Below are positions 59,376-64,000 of a stretch of DNA of 64,000 nt, in pieces (within the stretch, counting starts at the first letter, position 1; each line of letters starts with the position of its first letter). The notes under the pieces were generated by a model, which saw only the letters and a program-made list of their open reading frames with translations, ran no database searches and had not been told where the DNA came from. The DNA is from Hofstenia miamia. Its lineage: Eukaryota > Xenacoelomorpha > Acoela. Position numbers and translations under genes: made by a program. The stretch spans positions 1,765,338-1,829,337 of the forward strand of contig SCFE01000059.1 in assembly GCA_004352715.1 (NCBI GenBank), given 5' to 3'.

Positions 59376-59580
59376 AGCTTCGTAAAATTTAATTTCGTAA
59401 ATTTGTTCATACATTTTAGTTTCGTAAAATTTAAATTCAGAAACTACTTCAAAATTTATGAGCTAACTTACAAAAGGAAAACTTACGTTTTTCACGAAAT
59501 TAAATTTTACGAAGAAGCTTAATAAGTTTAATTTTACGAAGAAGCTTATGAAATTATATTTTACGAATTTAAATTTTACG
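59376..59580. repeat. Second foldback-like inverted repeat, TTCGTAAAATTTAA units
   Basis: AGCTTCGTAAAATTTAATTT (59376 onward) pairs with 59494-59519, allowing a TTC insertion. Three units lie on the left and four TACGAA-type units on the right. The hexamer is shared with the element at 50.6 kb. Confidence 0.6.
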
Positions 59581-60019
59581 CAATTATTAATGCTTCCACT
59601 TCAAGATTTGGTTACTTTGAAAGCAATGCAATGAGTACATTAATTGCGCCTTAAACCTTTAACGACGATAAGGAACTGGATATTTCTAACAAATCTATAT
59701 ATTTTCTCATTCTTTTCAATAAATAAAGCCTATTTAATATCGTCTTCACTTTAAATATATACACATTATTTAAAAGCTTTTTAAATTCGATATTCATTTA
59801 GAACACTAACTTTAGGGGAAGGAGTTTAAGTGACGTCATAAAATTGGTATTAAACTCTAACCCTACACCCCAACCATTGTAATTGCAATGCATCTCAGCA
59901 TGTTGATTAATTTTTTGCAAATTTTTTAAGTAAAACTAAGTCCTAACCCAAGTCACAACTTGACGGTTCATAAACATAAACCCTAGCAGTTTATTTGACG
60001 TCATTTTGGGTTTTTGAAA
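59581..60019. other. Spacer
   Basis: AT-rich with two GACGTCAT motifs in near-inverted setting (about 59831 and 59996). No gene. Confidence 0.4.
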
Positions 60020-61051
60020 TCAGAGTCCGTTGATCAGCAATAACGCCGCTATATCCATCCAATTGAAGAAAATTAAGAGATAAAATCTGAACTTTAATCT
60101 TCTGTCCAATTCATGCATGCTCTTGAGTTCTTTGGCAAGATCAATACCTCCCATCACAACATTTGTACATTTTGATTGTTGCTAGGCAGTTGATAGCTTT
60201 CTGTCTCGTTTGCCTCTTCACTGTTATTGGCAAGCACAGCAACAGATCTAAAATTAAAAAAAGTTTTTTGCCAGAAGCTGTTTTTTCTTATCTAAATGTA
60301 GGGTTACTGTTTTCTAGTAATGTCATTGATTTCTAAATTTAAAAAAGGATTTCAAATGTTGAAGAGGTAATTTCGCACAAGCTCTATTTCACTGTTACAA
60401 AGCATATCAACATAACACATAGAAAGGGCCTACCTATTGTCCATCCATTTGCAACAGTATGTGGTTAGAGTACTTCATATCAGCATCGCCTCTTTTCATT
60501 TGTTTGTCCTCCTGCAACATTTCAATTTGTTTTTGTATTTGAAAATCAGCATATAAGAAACATACAATCCTAAATCAATTTTTTGTACTGGTACTTGTGT
60601 TCATAATTACATAAAAAGTAAAAATAGTCAAAATCTGCAGTTACCTTTATCGTTTTATGTGACTGACCTACTGACAACCATAAAATATCTGCTGATATCA
60701 AATTATGGTTTATGTTTTACCTCAAGTAGACCTACAGTAGCCTATTTATATGTAGTCCTCAATACAAAATGTATAAATATACCTGGAAATGATTAAGAAC
60801 TAAATATTAGGTATTTGCAATTACATTCAGATTAGGCATCCGCTTTCTCTTCACTTTGACCCATGCCGTAAATTTTATTTTCAAGAAAAACTTTTAATAA
60901 TGTTGGATTTTTAAAGAAATTGCCAAAAAACACATTGAAAATAGGTTCCGCGGAGATTCTTACACTATTTTAATACAACACTTTTGCCCAATTTGAATTC
61001 CCGAGTTGCTTTGCGACCATGATAAATATCAAACTCGTAAACATATCCACT
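60020..61051 (-). pseudogene. piggyBac-derived (PGBD-like) transposase relic with introns
   Basis: Pieces on - in order. 60832-61051: SGYVYEFDIYHGRKATREFK, LGKSVVLK, then after a shift FNVFFGNFFKNPTLLKVFLE and NKIYGMGQ. 60434-60511: EDKQMKRGDADMKYSN, ending KWMDN in a shifted frame. 60020-60247: SVAVLANNSEEANE, VVMGGIDLAKELKSMHELDR, RLKFRFYLLIFFNWMDIAAL, stop. These follow the piggyBac order (D-F-D-I-Y, Y-F-D-N-F-F, R-G, W-x-D-N-x-x-V-x-x-L-S-N, M-G-G-V-D). The F-D-N-F-F aspartate, a catalytic residue, is G here. GTAGGC and TTTTAG bound a 186-bp intron that joins KWMDN-R-SVAVLAN exactly. TTGCAG precedes the middle exon. Three one-base shifts make it a pseudogene. Confidence 0.7.
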
Positions 61052-61235
61052 TACCTACATCAAAACCACTTCTTAAAACACCCCATACACAACGCAATGA
61101 GACGGCAATAATTCCAACAAAGTGATGCCGCAAAGTTAGTTGAAAGCGAATGACTAACAGCAGATATCATCATTTTACTAAGGTTGGCGATTAGTTAGTC
61201 ACCCAATCAGCTCATTAATATGAGATGCATTGTAA

Positions 61236-61294
<59 letters not shown>
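61236..61294. repeat. (TAA)n microsatellite
   Basis: About 19 tandem TAA units. GATCTTCACCTTAACGG follows. On the other strand this looks like a LINE 3' tail of (TTA)n, but no LINE body is seen. Confidence 0.85.
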
Positions 61295-61326
61295 TGATCT
61301 TCACCTTAACGGTGGCATTGAGCAAG

Positions 61327-61636
61327 TATACACTCCCAAATACAATTTCGGAAATGCGGAAATTTTTTGAGAATCAAAGTTGGGAATGCGAACCAAACCT
61401 AAGCGGCATAGACAATTCCAATGGGAGGACTCGCAAAAAAGGGATGGTTTGAGTAAAAGAGAAATTTAATGTTATTTAGGTACCACGTGATAACGTCAAT
61501 TTAGTTAAGAAATATAAAATATTAAAATTGTTTAAAACATTACAACAGAAGGAAGCTGCGTCACTGCCTCATTTGATAGGCCTCCGATTTGTGATTTCAC
61601 AAAGTTCGTGGCCGACATGCCTGATGTAAGAAATTT
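61327..61636. repeat. Second copy of the FLYWCH 3' block
   Basis: Repeats 57849-58158, including the FLYWCH terminal exon coding end (LSNEAVTQLPSVVMF stop), and is cut by the 1000-N gap. Confidence 0.8.
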
Positions 61637-62636
61637 NNNNNNNNNNNNNNNNNNNNNNNNNNNNNNNNNNNNNNNNNNNNNNNNNNNNNNNNNNNNNNNN
61701 NNNNNNNNNNNNNNNNNNNNNNNNNNNNNNNNNNNNNNNNNNNNNNNNNNNNNNNNNNNNNNNNNNNNNNNNNNNNNNNNNNNNNNNNNNNNNNNNNNNN
61801 NNNNNNNNNNNNNNNNNNNNNNNNNNNNNNNNNNNNNNNNNNNNNNNNNNNNNNNNNNNNNNNNNNNNNNNNNNNNNNNNNNNNNNNNNNNNNNNNNNNN
61901 NNNNNNNNNNNNNNNNNNNNNNNNNNNNNNNNNNNNNNNNNNNNNNNNNNNNNNNNNNNNNNNNNNNNNNNNNNNNNNNNNNNNNNNNNNNNNNNNNNNN
62001 NNNNNNNNNNNNNNNNNNNNNNNNNNNNNNNNNNNNNNNNNNNNNNNNNNNNNNNNNNNNNNNNNNNNNNNNNNNNNNNNNNNNNNNNNNNNNNNNNNNN
62101 NNNNNNNNNNNNNNNNNNNNNNNNNNNNNNNNNNNNNNNNNNNNNNNNNNNNNNNNNNNNNNNNNNNNNNNNNNNNNNNNNNNNNNNNNNNNNNNNNNNN
62201 NNNNNNNNNNNNNNNNNNNNNNNNNNNNNNNNNNNNNNNNNNNNNNNNNNNNNNNNNNNNNNNNNNNNNNNNNNNNNNNNNNNNNNNNNNNNNNNNNNNN
62301 NNNNNNNNNNNNNNNNNNNNNNNNNNNNNNNNNNNNNNNNNNNNNNNNNNNNNNNNNNNNNNNNNNNNNNNNNNNNNNNNNNNNNNNNNNNNNNNNNNNN
62401 NNNNNNNNNNNNNNNNNNNNNNNNNNNNNNNNNNNNNNNNNNNNNNNNNNNNNNNNNNNNNNNNNNNNNNNNNNNNNNNNNNNNNNNNNNNNNNNNNNNN
62501 NNNNNNNNNNNNNNNNNNNNNNNNNNNNNNNNNNNNNNNNNNNNNNNNNNNNNNNNNNNNNNNNNNNNNNNNNNNNNNNNNNNNNNNNNNNNNNNNNNNN
62601 NNNNNNNNNNNNNNNNNNNNNNNNNNNNNNNNNNNN
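61637..62636. other. Sequence gap (exactly 1000 N)
   Basis: A round length suggests a nominal scaffold gap of unknown true size. Confidence 1.
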
Positions 62637-64000
62637 CATCTTTCCTGTGCCCCTTTTTCCCGCAATTGTAACATTTAATGTCTTTCTCACGAACCTTTTT
62701 CGTTTTTCCGTTTCTAGTCTTTATTTTTATCGTCTTCTCTTGTTTGTCAGCCTCGTACGTTTTCATTGTATTTTTCAGCTTGAGGTTGTTCCTCCAGTTT
62801 GGCGCTTCTCTATGCCAGGCTGCTTTTTCATTTATCCTCGCATTGTTTTTGATCGTCGCTTGTATGTCCACTGCTTTTCTGATCATTCTTTCCAGTTTGT
62901 CGTCTACGTCGCACTTAATTTCAAACTGTGCTCTTATGTTATCAGGCATCCCCTTGCAAATATGCGAAAAGAGATCATACTTCGAATATTGGTTCTCCCT
63001 TGAGCTAAGTGTGACTAGTCTTTCGACCTGCTGTATGTAATTGCGGATATCCTCTGTCTTTTTCATCTTCGTTCCGTTTAAGATTATCTGATATTGGTTC
63101 TTAAAACTTTCATTTCCATAGTATTCTATGAAGTCGCCAATTAACAATTTGTAATCCGTTTTTGTTTCAGGGTCTAACAGCAGGTAGTGCTGTGCTGCCG
63201 CTCCTGTTAAATATAAGGGAAATCTTGCTGCTGCCGAGTGTTGGCTCACCTTTCTCTCTGCCATCGTCAGCTCAAACATCTGGAGCCATTCTCCGAACAT
63301 TGGATTATAGCCGTCTACTCTACCGTTGAATTTTGGTAGCGTAGCCTTGCAGGGGATCATATCGTTTCCCATCTCCTGGTTTAATATCAAGTTGTTATAT
63401 GTCAGTTTCATGTTTCTTGTTGTCGCTTCTTCTTTCCGTAACTGCGCGGTTATTGCTTCTTTGATTTCCTCAACAAATTTTTTCTTCTCTATCTCATTCT
63501 CGTCTTCCGAAGAGTCCTCTGATATATTGTCATGGTTTGGTGAAGTTCGTAGCTCCCGTTCTTTCCTGCCTACGACCTGGAAATTGTGGGATTGTATTTT
63601 TTCCTGTTCATCCTTATTCAGCTGCAATAGCCTCACCCTGTCCTTTAGTTGAGCTATTTCTTCCTGTCTCAGATCCTTATCTTCGACCAATCGCCTGTTC
63701 TCTATTTCCATCAAGTCATGTTGTAAGTGTGCAGATTGTTCATCTCTGTTTGCCTCAAGTCGGGTTATTTGACTTTTGAGTTGTAATATCTCTGCGGCTT
63801 GTATATCATTATCCTGTATCAACTGCCAGTTTGTTCTTTCTAACATCTTATTCTTGTCTTGTAGGAGCTGGTTTTGTTCGAGAAATCTGCTGTTTGATTC
63901 TGTTAGCTGTTTTGTATGTGACTTGATTTCACTTTGGAACACTTCGCTCTGTTCAATTAATCTGGTGTCCATGTCAATTTGGATATTCCTAATTGTTTCC
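62637..64000 (-). CDS. Gag of a third Gypsy-type element, intact, partial at both ends
   Basis: An open frame on - without a stop across 1.36 kb. The first ATG in the window is 63972, but the frame stays open to the window edge, so the true start may lie beyond. The N-terminal third is a long coiled coil (heptads such as QLLQDKNKMLERTNWQLIQD), then an acidic patch (SEDSSEDENEIEKKK), a capsid-like core shared with Gypsy-1 (FPLYLTGAAAQHY, KTDYKLLIGDF, DIRNYIQQVERLVTLSS, YDLFSHICKGMP), a basic stretch, and a CCHC knuckle start (CYNCGKKGHRKD) cut by the gap. It is the best preserved Gypsy gag here. Pol should lie in or beyond the gap. Confidence 0.85.

Noticed and set aside
61597-63972. A 791-codon frame across the 1000-N gap
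   Set aside because: The central residues are unknown bases. Only the part from 62637 up is real sequence, and it is the gag reported above.
1-64000. tRNA or rRNA genes
   Set aside because: Looked for T-arm and conserved rRNA words by eye on both strands and found none convincing.

Overview
This is a draft contig from an animal nuclear genome, most likely an invertebrate. It is AT-rich. The host genes are split by GT-AG introns, and the sequence is crowded with animal-type mobile elements: Ty3/Gypsy, Penelope-like, Rex1/CR1-like LINEs, Tc1/mariner, hAT and piggyBac. I see no prokaryotic features and cannot name the phylum from the sequence. Three N runs (40080-40573, 51126-51682 and exactly 1000 Ns at 61637-62636) and four lone Ns (20099, 35674, 35973, 59052) interrupt it. 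The lone Ns sit between near-identical direct copies and look like assembly joins, not biology.

Host genes: the last two coding exons of a SKP1-like gene lie on + (313-962). Facing them on - are two copies of a secreted EF-hand gene of the MCFD2/CGREF1 type. Copy A has exons at 17124-17266, 12978-13134, 9891-9965 and 2808-2873. Copy B has exons at 43694-43838, 43398-43554, 41905-41979 and 38080-38142. Exon phases and sizes match between copies. Each copy has its own lesion: A has lost the exon-2 splice donor (GT to TT) and two calcium ligands of its first EF-hand, and B has a one-base frameshift in the signal peptide.

Region by region: 1.27-1.82 kb is a Penelope-like fragment with a GIY-YIG endonuclease reading frame inside a palindrome. 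2.9-17 kb is introns of copy A, holding an unidentified coding-like relic, a CpG-dense spot, two hAT MITEs (one inside a decayed LINE endonuclease domain) and small hairpins. 19.1-28.36 kb is a near-complete Gypsy element on - with 917-bp LTRs and an ATAA target duplication. 28.8-37.6 kb is a graveyard of LINE and Penelope fragments, nearly all on -. 38-47.6 kb holds four Tc1/mariner-type relics in and around copy B. 50.6-52.0 kb is a long-inverted-repeat element built of TTCGTA units with a possible FLYWCH finger. 52.2-56.8 kb is a deleted Gypsy element on + whose 3' end was overwritten by a LINE. 58-61.05 kb on - holds FLYWCH-finger exons and an intron-bearing piggyBac-derived relic. 62.6-64 kb is the gag of a third Gypsy-type element running off the window.

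There is no operon-like or multi-gene system. The most informative points are the decaying tandem MCFD2-like pair; Gypsy-1, whose pol is broken by nine stop codons but no frameshift and keeps a T TTA AAT slippery site at the gag stop; the inverted-repeat element at 50.6 kb; and the spliced piggyBac relic.
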